From: Alcaligenaceae bacterium
GTDB taxonomy: Bacteria; Pseudomonadota; Gammaproteobacteria; Burkholderiales; Burkholderiaceae_B
Direction: 5' to 3'
DNA: 64,000 bases
Assembly: GCA_947378965.1 (NCBI GenBank)
Contig: CANCMG010000006.1
Location: 1 to 64,000 of the forward strand
The number at the start of each line of letters is the position of its first letter. Position 1 is the stretch's first letter. Of the stretch, positions 20,066-28,312 are shown one piece after another. The notes beneath the pieces were generated by a model. The model was not told the origin of the DNA. It saw nothing but the letters and a program-made list of their open reading frames with translations, and made no database searches. The translations under genes and the position numbers were made by a program.

Positions 20066-20869
20066 ATGAGCGCCAACCTTCACTCTACCCTTTCAGGGCA
20101 ACAGGCCTTACGCCAGCAGGTTGGCGATCGTTTCACCGCCGACTGGAAAAGTAACGACCACCGCGCCCGGCGATTAGTCGCCGAGTTCATTGGTACGTCA
20201 GGTCTGACGTTTGTATTGTCAGGCGGGGCGGCGATCTTAGCGGGGTACGGGGGTGCAACCCTTGCGCCCTACCAGTTCGCCTTCATTCTCTCAGCTTGTG
20301 CAGCACTCTGGTTGGTCGCTGCGGTTTTCTTTCTGGGTGATATCTCTTCGCATTTCAATCCCGCCATGACACTCGCCTTCGCAATGCGTGGTGACATGGG
20401 TTTTCCGATGGCTGTTTGTTACATCATTGTGCAAATGATTGCCGCAGCAGCGGGTTCGTGTGCCGCAGCCATGCTTTTCGGAACCGGCGGTAACCTGGCA
20501 GCCACAGTGCCTGCTGCCGGCATGATTTATCAATCGGTTGCGTTCGAAGCGATTCTGACCTTTGGCATGGTCTTGTTGGTACTTAGCATGACCAACGGCC
20601 CCAAGCTAGACAGCAGTTCTGCTCCGCTCGCCGTGGGGGCTTATGTCATGGCACTGGGGACAATGGGCGGGCCTTTTGACGGCGCGGCGTTTAATCCTGC
20701 AAGGGCCTTCGGGCCAGATTTTGCCCGCTGGGATTTTTCAACGTACTGGGTCTATGCTGTTGGATCTTTGATTGGTGTGCTCGTAGCAGTCGTCATTGCA
20801 CGCTTTTTGCGTGGACCTGCAAAAGCCTCTGAGGCCAATGCGGCGATGGGTAATCCTCTGGATTCTTAA
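20066..20869 (+). CDS. Aquaporin / MIP-family channel
   Basis: A 267-aa inner-membrane channel with six hydrophobic helices and the two half-helix motifs NPAMT (HFNPAMTLAFAMRG) and NPARAFGPDFA. An AGGAG at 20053-20057 fixes the ATG at 20066 rather than the TTG three bases earlier. It directly follows fumC and is probably co-transcribed. The residue after the second motif's NPA is R, as in aquaporins and glycerol facilitators; the substrate (water, glycerol or another small solute) is not decided. Confidence 0.88.
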   Translation: MSANLHSTLSGQQALRQQVGDRFTADWKSNDHRARRLVAEFIGTSGLTFVLSGGAAILAGYGGATLAPYQFAFILSACAALWLVAAVFFLGDISSHFNPAMTLAFAMRGDMGFPMAVCYIIVQMIAAAAGSCAAAMLFGTGGNLAATVPAAGMIYQSVAFEAILTFGMVLLVLSMTNGPKLDSSSAPLAVGAYVMALGTMGGPFDGAAFNPARAFGPDFARWDFSTYWVYAVGSLIGVLVAVVIARFLRGPAKASEANAAMGNPLDS

Positions 20870-20887
20870 ACGACAAGTGTTGCAATC

Positions 20888-20915
20888 GAGTCGATCTAGT
20901 CCGCTAGATCGACTC
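20888..20915. terminator. Perfect 12-bp hairpin between convergent genes
   Basis: GAGTCGATCTAG and CTAGATCGACTC form a perfect 12-bp stem with a TCCG loop between the aquaporin (rightward) and the coiled-coil gene (leftward). No U-run follows on either strand, so it may act as a bidirectional barrier or RNA stabiliser rather than a classical intrinsic terminator. Confidence 0.55.
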
Positions 20916-20945
20916 AACACAGTTGAAAGCCGCTTATGCGTAACG

Positions 20946-21539
20946 CTATTTCGCTAAAAACATAAACATCGAAATATTGATACCAATGACGCTCAGGCAC
21001 ATGGTTGCTACGCCCGCGCCAATCCAGCGCAGGTATTTATGCGAAGTTTTTAGCTCTGACACATCAGCTCGAAAATGTGAGAACTCATTTTTGCACTCAT
21101 CAATGGTTGTTTTTAGCCCTGATAGCTCTGCAGAGAGCTTCTGTTCAACCTGATCTATTTTTTTCTCAATCTGAGTCATTTTTACTTCAATCTGATTCGT
21201 CTTAGCCTCAATCTGATTTGTCTTAGCCTCAATCTGGATAGTCTTAATTTCGATCTGATTGGTCTTGACCTCGATCTGAAGCATCTTGGCTTCGATACGA
21301 TCAGTCTTGATTTCAAGTTGATCTGTTTTAGTTTCGATGCGATCAGTTTTTATTTCGAGTTGGTGAATCTGCAACTTAACTGCGCTACTTAAGGCAACAA
21401 AGTCGGCCTTGGTAGCATATTGCTTGTGCTCTTCGTCATAGACATTTTGAAGAGCGTTAGCGTGCACTTCGGCCTGCTCACGGGGCAAGCCAGTAGCCAC
21501 GAGCTGCGTGGCGTAAGACAAAGAATTGAAAGTACTCAT
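20946..21539 (-). CDS. Heptad-repeat coiled-coil membrane protein (DUF1640-like)
   Basis: A 197-aa protein with three parts: an N-terminal LVATGLPREQAEVHANAL segment as in DUF1640/CCDC90-type proteins, about eleven nearly identical heptads of the type Q-I/L-E-x-K-T-x (residues about 60-136), and a C-terminal membrane helix (IGAGVATMCLSVIGINISMF). The chosen ATG at 21539 has AGGAAG upstream and drops 30 poorly supported residues. The repeats predict a rigid rod anchored in the inner membrane. Function is unknown; related bacterial proteins are seen near mobile or membrane-remodelling genes, but no role is established. Confidence 0.75.
   Translation of the reverse strand: MSTFNSLSYATQLVATGLPREQAEVHANALQNVYDEEHKQYATKADFVALSSAVKLQIHQLEIKTDRIETKTDQLEIKTDRIEAKMLQIEVKTNQIEIKTIQIEAKTNQIEAKTNQIEVKMTQIEKKIDQVEQKLSAELSGLKTTIDECKNEFSHFRADVSELKTSHKYLRWIGAGVATMCLSVIGINISMFMFLAK
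21132..21362 (-). repeat. Tandem 21-bp coding repeats (heptads)
   Basis: About eleven degenerate 21-bp units encode consecutive heptads. At DNA level units such as the ones reading (minus strand) CAGATTGAGGCTAAGACAAAT recur almost unchanged around 21208-21229, a substrate for slippage and length change. Confidence 0.8.
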
Positions 21540-21699
21540 GACGCTTCCTGTGCAAAACAATTTCAGGCACCAGCACCCGAAGCATCTAGTTTGAGCTGCA
21601 AGCCAACCGAATTCAATAGCTTGGACCAAACTGTTGCAATCTTTTACAAGTCACCCAAGCGCACGACTGCTTACCGCTTCAGCTGGCATAGAGTAGTCA

Positions 21700-21793
21700 G
21701 GATATTCAAATGCAACTTTTCAACCAAGAATCCCAGCTTGAACTGACTGGCACCACCGGGTTTCGAGTAGATAGGCCCAATTCGCTGTGTATT
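21700..21793 (-). pseudogene. Fragment of a PaaI-type thioesterase gene
   Basis: On the minus strand this stretch closely parallels the first third of the intact PaaI-like gene (about 28055-28151): both read through the segment encoding LKLGFLVDESHLNIERV-like residues, for example CTTGAACTGA.T.GCACCA.C.GG.TTTGAGTA.ATAGG.CCAATTCG.TGTGT on the plus strand. It lacks a start and most of the gene. A decayed paralogue is the simplest reading. Confidence 0.55.
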
Positions 21794-21803
21794 ATTTTAG
21801 AAA

Positions 21804-21953
21804 ATGACCAAAAAAGGCGATCTCGATCGCGGGCTTAAGCTGTGCGGTGCGACTCACAGAGCTTGGGCATCACGTAGAGCTTTTTGAAAAAAGTCGTGGC
21901 CAACCGGTCGCATGAGCACCAAGCCCTCGACCAATGCAATTGCGACATTAGGG
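21804..21953 (+). pseudogene. Degraded start of an FAD-dependent oxidoreductase gene
   Basis: An ATG ACC AAA AAA opening is followed, after a frame change, by AGLSCAVRLTELGHHVELFE and then KSRGQPVA-stop, with the next frame giving RMSTKPSTNAIATLG. This is the Rossmann-fold N-terminus of a renalase/amine-oxidase-like FAD enzyme broken by a deletion through the GxGxxG loop and at least one further frameshift. A matching intact start (MTKKTIAIVGAG) is seen at 31734. Confidence 0.55.
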
Positions 21954-22090
21954 ATTACCTTAGATGAGGCCAAATCCCTATGCCGACGGCCGTTTATCGT
22001 GTAAGTTCATACTGACACTTTAAGTCAATCTAGCAAATGATACTGAGCGCGACCTTAGGGCGACGACTCGAATAATTCGGAGACAAAAAA

Positions 22091-23302
22091 ATGACTACAA
22101 CTCTAAAAGGCCGTCGCACGCTCATTCAAGCTGCAGGCTTTGCTGCACTGACTGCCGCTGCAACGAATTTCAGTCGCATTGCGGGCGCCGCAGAACCTAT
22201 CAAGATTGGCATACCGTGCGCGCTGACAGGATCCCTTGCTGTTGTGGCCGAGCAAACGAAGCGCACCTCCCAACTCTTTGCCAAACAAGTCAACGCCGCC
22301 GGCGGGATTAATGGGCGAATGATTGAATTGATTATTGAAGATACGGGTGGCAATCCGGCCACCTGTGTTCGCAAAGTGCAACAAATGGTCGAGCGAGACG
22401 GTTGCCGAATCTTCACAGGCATTACGTTTTCATCCGAGACGCTTGCCGTCATGCCCAGACTGGCTGAGTGGGATTCGATCTATGTCGCTTGTGGTAATGG
22501 CGATGCCAGCATGACAGCCGAGGCGTACGTGCCCGGATTTTTTCGCGGTAATCCGTCGGGCCCAACAGAGGCACGCTTACTCTCGATGTACATCAAAGAT
22601 TCGGGCCTGAAAAAGTTTTATGCCATCGGAATGGATTATTCGTGGGGGCACTCAACCGTTCAAGCCTTTGAACAAGAAATGGCTCGCAACAAAATTCAAT
22701 TTCTTGGTAAGGTCTTTTCGCCGACCGGAACACGCGACTTCTCGAGCTACATCACAAAAATTCGCCAGTCAGGTGCCGATGGCTTAATGATGGTCTTGTC
22801 GGGGGACGACGCCAATGCGTTTATGACGCAGGCTGCCCAATACCGCCTGGGTGATAAAGTCAAAATGTTCACAACGCTCATTGAATTATCAACCATTAAG
22901 GCGGTCGGCGAGGCCTCTTTGGGGGTGATTGGAACCATGCGCTACATGTCGACTTACGACGATCCTGTGAATAACAAATTCGTGGATAGCTTTACTAAAG
23001 AAATCAAAGATACGCCCGACTGGAACGATGGCGAACAATGGAAAGCTCTCCAATTTATTAGCGCCGCCATTCAAAAAACTGGTAACACCAAGTCAGTCGA
23101 TTTGATCAAGGCCCTTGATGGAATGGAACTTGACACCGTTAAAGGTAAGGCAAGCTTTCGCGCCTGCGATCATCAAAGCATGGAAGATGGCTTCGTGGTC
23201 AAAGTTGAAAAAGTCGGCAATGCCTTGCTGCCGGTTCTGGTTAAAAAATACCCTGCCGACCAGATCACACCAGCTTGCCGTAAAAAGACCTTTGATAGCT
23301 AA
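22091..23302 (+). CDS. Branched-chain amino acid-type ABC binding protein (LivJ/LivK-like)
   Basis: A 403-aa periplasmic type I solute-binding protein that delivers ligand to the LivHMGF transporter encoded next. The N-terminus has GRRTLIQ, a twin-arginine-like pattern, ending GAAEP. Then come IKIGIPCALTGSLAVVAEQ, AGGINGRMIELIIEDTGGNPA and the periplasmic-binding fold. A GGAGA site precedes the ATG. Members bind leucine/isoleucine/valine but also amides, urea or aromatic acids; the downstream amidohydrolase suggests the last kind is possible. Confidence 0.9.
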   Translation: MTTTLKGRRTLIQAAGFAALTAAATNFSRIAGAAEPIKIGIPCALTGSLAVVAEQTKRTSQLFAKQVNAAGGINGRMIELIIEDTGGNPATCVRKVQQMVERDGCRIFTGITFSSETLAVMPRLAEWDSIYVACGNGDASMTAEAYVPGFFRGNPSGPTEARLLSMYIKDSGLKKFYAIGMDYSWGHSTVQAFEQEMARNKIQFLGKVFSPTGTRDFSSYITKIRQSGADGLMMVLSGDDANAFMTQAAQYRLGDKVKMFTTLIELSTIKAVGEASLGVIGTMRYMSTYDDPVNNKFVDSFTKEIKDTPDWNDGEQWKALQFISAAIQKTGNTKSVDLIKALDGMELDTVKGKASFRACDHQSMEDGFVVKVEKVGNALLPVLVKKYPADQITPACRKKTFDS

Positions 23303-23325
23303 CCTGGGCTAGCGCTACGACACCT

Positions 23326-23355
23326 GTGCCTGCCTTGTTCAATACAAGCAGGCAC
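23326..23355 (+). terminator. Attenuator-type hairpin between binding protein and permease genes
   Basis: GTGCCTGC / GCAGGCAC with an inner TTGT/ACAA extension and a single bulged C forms a strong stem in the 87-base gap, followed by AAAATTTGTT. Such hairpins after a binding-protein gene usually stabilise its mRNA or cause partial termination, giving more receptor than permease. Confidence 0.6.
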
Positions 23356-23389
23356 AAAATTTGTTCGTCACTCTCACAGCGAGACCCGT

Positions 23390-24256
23390 GTGGAAACCTT
23401 TTCTTTTCTTCTGATACAGACGCTCAACGCGCTGTCCCAAGCATCTCTTTTATTCTTTTTGGGAAGTGGCCTTGCCTTAATCTTCGGCATCATGCGCGTT
23501 GTCAATTTCTCGCACGGTGCCCTTTACATGCTTGGCGCCTACATTGGCTACACCACGGCCAAGCTAAGCGGCAGCGTCTGGCTTGCGATGTTCATCGCCC
23601 CATTAGCCGTAGGCGTACTAGGCTTGTTCTTTGAAATCGGATTTTTGCGCAAGCTTTACAAGAGAGACGAAAGCGCTTTCTTACTAGTCACCTTTGGCCT
23701 GACCTTAGTCGTGGCAGAGGTCACGCGACTGACTTGGGGTGCACCACCCTTACAGGTCCCCTTGCCCTCTGGCCTTTCCGGTGTGTTGTTCATTCTCGAC
23801 GAACCCATGCCGACGTATCGACTCTTTTTGATTGCTGCTGGTGCGTTGGCCTCTGTGATCATCTGGGGCTTCTTAGAAAGAACGAGGCTTGGTCTCTTAA
23901 TACGCGCCACTTCGCAAAATTCACAAATGGTTCATGCCTTAGGCACCGATATCAATCTCGTCAGATCTGGTGTGTTTGCCCTGGGCTGTGGACTGGCTGC
24001 TCTGGGAGGGGTGCTTGCAGCACCTTCAATTACGGCATCGCCAGGCATGTCATCGGCGGTCATCGACGCTTTTGTCATCGTCATTATTGGCGGGATGGGC
24101 AGTTTTTTAGGTGCAATACTTGGCAGTCTGATTGTTGCTGCTGTTCAAACCTTCGGCAATTACTTTTTCCCGGACTTTGCGATGGCGATCCTTTACTTAC
24201 TCATGCTCGGGGTATTGATTATCAGACCGGGGGGACTCCTGGGTAAGGAGGCGTGA
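23390..24256 (+). CDS. livH: Liv-type ABC transporter permease (LivH)
   Basis: A 288-aa inner-membrane permease started at a GTG (METFSFLLIQTLNALSQASL). It has about eight hydrophobic helices and the family core GLALIFGIMRVVNFSHGALYMLGAY and the loop GGMGSFLGAILGS. It overlaps livM (TGATG). Partners are LivM in the membrane and LivG/LivF ATPases. Confidence 0.93.
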   Translation: METFSFLLIQTLNALSQASLLFFLGSGLALIFGIMRVVNFSHGALYMLGAYIGYTTAKLSGSVWLAMFIAPLAVGVLGLFFEIGFLRKLYKRDESAFLLVTFGLTLVVAEVTRLTWGAPPLQVPLPSGLSGVLFILDEPMPTYRLFLIAAGALASVIIWGFLERTRLGLLIRATSQNSQMVHALGTDINLVRSGVFALGCGLAALGGVLAAPSITASPGMSSAVIDAFVIVIIGGMGSFLGAILGSLIVAAVQTFGNYFFPDFAMAILYLLMLGVLIIRPGGLLGKEA

Positions 24257-25212
24257 TGATGAAAAACAAAATACTTGGGATCTTAGCCATCCTATGCTTG
24301 TTGGTAGCGCCACAAGTGCTCCCCAACTACGCGATGACTCTACTCACCGAGCTCGTGATTCTTGCGCTTTTTGCCATGAGCCTTGATCTGATGGTTGGCT
24401 ACACCAAACTCGTGTCGTTTGGTCATGCCGGAGCCTATGGCTTAGGCGCCTATGCCTGTGCGCTGCTGTCTCTCAATACAACGCTTCCCCTGCCGGTCGT
24501 CATTCTGCTCTCGGCATTGATCGTCGGTTTCATCGCCATTGGGATTGCCTGGAGCTGCACCATGGCGACGGGTGTTTCGTTTGCCATGCTGACCCTGGCA
24601 TTTGGTCAGCTCGCTTATGCGATCGCTTTTAAGTGGGTGAGTGTGACAGGCGGCTCTGATGGCTTATCCGGCATCCCAAAAAGACCGGGGCCTTTCGGTT
24701 GGACACTGCTAACCACCAAGCCCGGTTTTTATTTACTCACAGTCGCTTGCTTATTAGGCGCCTATTTTTTCTGCCGAGCGTTAATCAAGTCGCCTTTTGG
24801 TCAGGTCCTGCGCGGCATTCGTGAAAATGAAATGAAAGTGCTTGCGCTCGGTTACAGCACACGTCGCTACAAAATTGCGATTGTCAGTATCGCTTACATG
24901 TTTGCGGGGATGGCGGGCGCACTGTATGCCGCGTTTGCGGGCTTCGCGATTCCTGAATTGCTGTTCTGGACGGTCTCGGGACAAGTCCTCATCATGGTCA
25001 TTGTTGGTGGCCAAGGTACCTTAATTGGACCCATGCTTGGGGCGGTATTTTTTATTATGGTCGAGCATAAACTGAGCGAACTGACAGAGACGTGGGGCCT
25101 TTTTATGGGTCTGATATTTATTGCCTTTGTGATGTTTGCACCAAATGGTATTTTGGGTATGCTCAAGAAGAACACTTCGGCCGGTAAACCGTCTCAAGGG
25201 CATGCGTCATGA
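24256..25212 (+). CDS. livM: Liv-type ABC transporter permease (LivM)
   Basis: A 318-aa second permease of the Liv system, with LDLMVGYTKLVSFGHAGAYGL and the cytoplasmic coupling segment SPFGQVLRGIRENEMKVLALGY. The start region reads GTG ATG ATG; an AAGGAGG at about 24244-24250 supports the ATG at 24256, overlapping the livH stop. It overlaps livG by four bases (ATGA). Confidence 0.93.
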   Translation: MMKNKILGILAILCLLVAPQVLPNYAMTLLTELVILALFAMSLDLMVGYTKLVSFGHAGAYGLGAYACALLSLNTTLPLPVVILLSALIVGFIAIGIAWSCTMATGVSFAMLTLAFGQLAYAIAFKWVSVTGGSDGLSGIPKRPGPFGWTLLTTKPGFYLLTVACLLGAYFFCRALIKSPFGQVLRGIRENEMKVLALGYSTRRYKIAIVSIAYMFAGMAGALYAAFAGFAIPELLFWTVSGQVLIMVIVGGQGTLIGPMLGAVFFIMVEHKLSELTETWGLFMGLIFIAFVMFAPNGILGMLKKNTSAGKPSQGHAS

Positions 25213-25961
25213 CAGCCGCACTCGAATGCAAAGACATCGGCCGTAATTTCGGAGCGCTTGCGGCGCTCGCAAACGTCAATCTGGTCGTTCAACCCGGCGA
25301 AGTGCGGGCCGTGATCGGGCCAAATGGCGCAGGTAAGTCGACCTTGTTCAATGTCGTCGCGGGTGCGGTCAAGCCCACTGCCGGCGTGGTGCTTGTCGAC
25401 GGTCAAGACATCACTGGGATGACCGCGCAGAGGATCTGTCATTACGGCATTTCAAGAACCTTTCAGATCTCTGCCTTGTTTCCAGAAATGTCTGCCTTTG
25501 ACAATGTCAGACTCGCTGCACAGGGAAAACTAGCCGATCGCTGGCGGCCTATCGGTGGCCGCAAGGTCCTTGAGCAAGCAAGTGAGCTGGCGAGTCAGGC
25601 CATGTCTCGGCTGAACTTGAAAGCCATCCAAGACGTTGCCGTAGGGACTTTATCTCATGGCGATCAGAGGCTCGTTGAGGTCGCAATGGCCTTATCGCAG
25701 CGCCCCACTATTTTAATGTTGGATGAACCCACGCAGGGGATGTCCATACAAGAAACACATCGTACGGTCGACACGCTGAAGTCCTTACTCAGCGAAGAGA
25801 AATTAACAGTCGTACTCGTTGAACACGACATGGATGTTGTCTTTAGCCTCGCTGATCGAATCGCTGTCTTGCATCGCGGCCAACTGATTGCAGACGGTAC
25901 CGCTGATGAGGTCAAAGAAAATTCAGCCGTGCAAGACGCCTACCTTGGAGGGCTGGACTGA
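25209..25961 (+). CDS. livG: Liv-type ABC ATPase (LivG)
   Basis: A 250-aa cytoplasmic ATPase. It shows Walker A GPNGAGKSTLFNVVAG, a Q-loop region in ISRTFQISALFPEM, signature-position residues LSHGDQRLVEVAMAL (LSHGD replacing the canonical LSGGQ, common in LivG), Walker B PTILMLDEPTQGMS and H-loop LVEHDMDVVF. It overlaps livM by four bases and livF by one (ATGA-type junctions), so translation is coupled. Confidence 0.93.
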   Translation: MTAALECKDIGRNFGALAALANVNLVVQPGEVRAVIGPNGAGKSTLFNVVAGAVKPTAGVVLVDGQDITGMTAQRICHYGISRTFQISALFPEMSAFDNVRLAAQGKLADRWRPIGGRKVLEQASELASQAMSRLNLKAIQDVAVGTLSHGDQRLVEVAMALSQRPTILMLDEPTQGMSIQETHRTVDTLKSLLSEEKLTVVLVEHDMDVVFSLADRIAVLHRGQLIADGTADEVKENSAVQDAYLGGLD

Positions 25962-26656
25962 TGCTCAGATTACAAAACGTGCACGCCCACTATGGCATTG
26001 GTGAAGTGTTGCAGGGCGTGGACCTAAACATGGCGCAAGGTACGATTGGTGCCGTCTTAGGTCGTAACGGCGTCGGCAAAACGACCACCGTCAAGGCCAT
26101 TATGGGTCTTGTCAATGTGACGCAAGGATCGATTTATATTGACGGTCAAGACATTACTCAAAGCCCGCCGCATATTGTGGCCAGAGCCGGTGTCGGTTAT
26201 GTGCCCGAAGGCAGAATGTTATTTCCTGACCTCACCGTGCTTGAGAACATCCAAGTCGCGCAGCGATCCCCGGCTAAACAATGGTCGACCAAAGCACTGT
26301 TTGAGTTGTTTCCCAGACTAGAAGAACGCATCCATCACAAGGGTAGTCAGCTTTCAGGCGGCGAGCAGCAAATGGTTGCTATCGCTCGGGCCTTAGCGAC
26401 CGACCCCCGACTGCTTTTACTTGACGAACCCTCGCAAGGCCTAGCCCCAAAAGTCGTCAGAGAACTTGTCGACGTGTTTATCAAGCTTAAAAACGAAGGT
26501 GTCACGCTCTTAGTCATCGAGCAAAACTTGAAATTCGCTGAGAGAATTGCTGACGACATGTTTGTCATGTCTAAAGGACAAATGGTCTATCAGGCATCTA
26601 TCGCAAAGTTCATGAATGAAATTGATGCCGTGAAATCACAATACTTAACAATCTGA
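25961..26656 (+). CDS. livF: Liv-type ABC ATPase (LivF)
   Basis: A 231-aa ATPase, last of the five transporter genes. It has Walker A GRNGVGKTTTVKAIMG, a VGYVPEGRMLFPDLTV Q-loop region, signature LSGGEQQMVAIARAL, Walker B LLLLDEPSQGLAP and H-loop VIEQNLKFAERI. Its last 18 bases and stop are part of a 43-bp direct repeat that also forms the leader of the next gene. Confidence 0.93.
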   Translation: MLRLQNVHAHYGIGEVLQGVDLNMAQGTIGAVLGRNGVGKTTTVKAIMGLVNVTQGSIYIDGQDITQSPPHIVARAGVGYVPEGRMLFPDLTVLENIQVAQRSPAKQWSTKALFELFPRLEERIHHKGSQLSGGEQQMVAIARALATDPRLLLLDEPSQGLAPKVVRELVDVFIKLKNEGVTLLVIEQNLKFAERIADDMFVMSKGQMVYQASIAKFMNEIDAVKSQYLTI

Positions 26657-26724
26657 TCTCGCACGAAATCAACCACTGACGCAATACTTAACAATCTGAT
26701 CCAACATGAAATCAATCATAGATA
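26639..26724 (+). repeat. 43-bp tandem duplication joining livF end and amidohydrolase start
   Basis: CAATACTTAACAATCTGAT begins at 26639 and again at 26682, exactly 43 bases apart, and similarity continues (ACGAAATCAACCA in copy 1, ATGAAATCAATCA in copy 2). Copy 1 is the end of livF; copy 2 supplies the leader and start codon of the following gene. Confidence 0.85.
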
Positions 26725-27635
26725 ACGACCCGCAAGCCAACATTCCGATTATCGATGCTCACCACCACTTGTGGGATCTTCAAGGGCACATCAACTATGA
26801 TTGGTTGGTTCACCCCGAGCATAATTGGCTGGGCAATTATTCTGCCATTCAAAGAACCTACCTCGCACCAGAATATCTGCGAGATACAGCGCTGCACAAT
26901 GTGATCGGAACAGTCGCGATTGAAGCCGAGTGCGACCGCTCGCAGCAAGTGGCTGAAACAAAATGGTTCAGCGAAGTCAGTGAACAATACGGATTACCTT
27001 CTGTGATCGTCGCTCACGCGTGGGTTGATACACCAAACGCAGAAGAGATACTGGCGCAGCAGGTTCAATACAAACGCGTCAGAGGGATCCGAACCAAACC
27101 AATTATCGCGGCGACCCCAACAGATAGTGTGAAAGGGCAACCTCGCAGCTTGCAGGATCCGAAATGGATTGAAGGCTTGGCCTTGCTTGAAAAATACAAC
27201 TTGTCTTGGGATTTGCGACTGCCCTGGTGGCACCTGAAGGAAGGCGCAGAGGTAGCCGCCTGCTACCCGAAGATGAATATCATTTTGAATCATACTGGCT
27301 ATCCTTGGCATAGAGATGTTGCCTCGATGCAAGGTTGGCGCGAAGGCATGCAAGCCTTGGCTGATCTACCAAATGTCTCTTGCAAGATTTCTGGGCTCTG
27401 CGTAGCAGACAGGCCTTGGACACTAGAAGAGAATGGCCCAATTATTCGCGAGACAATAAAGATGTTTGGCGTAGAACGCTGTATGTTCGCGTCTAACTTT
27501 CCGGTAGATAGCCTAAAAGGAAGTTGGGACTACATCTATACGCAATTTAAACGTTCGGTGGCTGATCTTCCGATGGCCGATCAGCTCAAGCTCTTTGCAC
27601 AAAACGCGATACGCATCTATCGTATCGAGCTGTGA
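26706..27635 (+). CDS. Amidohydrolase-2 family TIM-barrel hydrolase
   Basis: A 309-aa cytoplasmic hydrolase or decarboxylase of the amidohydrolase-2 class. PIIDAHHHLWDLQGHINYDW carries the HxH-type metal motif, IILNHTGYPW a later histidine, and CMFASNFPVDS the final barrel strand. Related enzymes hydrolyse lactones (for example 2-pyrone-4,6-dicarboxylate or fuconolactone) or decarboxylate aromatic acids. It lies 49 bases after livF, so the transporter probably imports its substrate or a precursor. The start ATG lies within copy 2 of the 43-bp repeat. Confidence 0.85.
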   Translation: MKSIIDNDPQANIPIIDAHHHLWDLQGHINYDWLVHPEHNWLGNYSAIQRTYLAPEYLRDTALHNVIGTVAIEAECDRSQQVAETKWFSEVSEQYGLPSVIVAHAWVDTPNAEEILAQQVQYKRVRGIRTKPIIAATPTDSVKGQPRSLQDPKWIEGLALLEKYNLSWDLRLPWWHLKEGAEVAACYPKMNIILNHTGYPWHRDVASMQGWREGMQALADLPNVSCKISGLCVADRPWTLEENGPIIRETIKMFGVERCMFASNFPVDSLKGSWDYIYTQFKRSVADLPMADQLKLFAQNAIRIYRIEL

Positions 27636-27760
27636 CCTTGAACTTTATGCCATACGCCTCGATCGACTAGAGGCGTAACTTTGAAATTTACGCAATATAT
27701 CCCTCTCGTATAGAGTCGTAACCTTGAGCTTTACGCAATACGCCTTGATCGAGCAGTGCC
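27632..27760. repeat. Three tandem 43-bp repeats after the amidohydrolase gene
   Basis: Units start at 27632 (GTGACCTTGAACTTTATGCC), 27675 (GTAACTTTGAAATTTACGCA) and 27718 (GTAACCTTGAGCTTTACGCA), each 43 bases long. The first unit includes the amidohydrolase stop codon. They occupy the gap to the convergent thioesterase gene. Confidence 0.85.
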
Positions 27761-27773
27761 TTAAACGCTAACG

Positions 27774-28211
27774 CTAAAAGGGCTTGAGGCGTTGCGTCGT
27801 TCTAGCCGCAAATATTGCTGACGCTTTTAAAACAAGGCGCTCACCAACTTTAAGCTCGCAGTTACCAAAACGAACGCGACCACTGATCTTACTGAGCGTA
27901 GCGGTCGCCTCAACCCAATCACCTAAAACTGCCGGGCTAATAAAATCGACTGAGAGATGCATCGTTAAGACATCGTTTGCTTGACTATTTGCGTGCGCCA
28001 CGTTGATCCCGATCGCCTGATCTGCGACGGTAGACAGCATCCCGCCGTGCACCACGCGCTCAATATTCAGGTGCGACTCGTCCACCAAAAAACCTAGCTT
28101 GAACTGATTTGCACCATCAGGCTTTGAGTAAATAGGGCCAATTCGTTGTGTGAATGGCTCGACCATAAAAATGGGCTCAAAGCCTGCTGGTACGCCATGC
28201 GGAAGTGTCAT
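27774..28211 (-). CDS. PaaI-family hotdog thioesterase
   Basis: A 145-aa acyl-CoA thioesterase-like protein. The hotdog core is visible in ERVVHGGMLSTVADQAIGIN (the HGG motif with a downstream acidic residue is the family's active-site region), LTMHLSVDFISPAVLGDWVEA and ATLSKISGRVRFGNCEL. It probably clears stalled CoA esters. A decayed partial copy lies at 21700-21793. Confidence 0.85.
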   Translation of the reverse strand: MTLPHGVPAGFEPIFMVEPFTQRIGPIYSKPDGANQFKLGFLVDESHLNIERVVHGGMLSTVADQAIGINVAHANSQANDVLTMHLSVDFISPAVLGDWVEATATLSKISGRVRFGNCELKVGERLVLKASAIFAARTTQRLKPF

Positions 28212-28312
28212 TGTCGTTTTAATTTTTTGTTTATATCAACTTCACTGTATCTTACCCAGTGGCTGAACAGAAGCCAAGATCAGTCGGCTTCTTTTTCAAT
28301 CATGACACCTCC

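Noticed and set aside
21132-21362. A CRISPR array
   Set aside because: The 21-bp repeats are contiguous coding heptads without spacers.
25209-25961. Loss of function of LivG because its signature reads LSHGD
   Set aside because: This variant is common in LivG proteins and the other ATPase motifs are intact.
27632-27760. A CRISPR array
   Set aside because: Units of 43 bp are tandem with no unique spacers and no cas genes are nearby.
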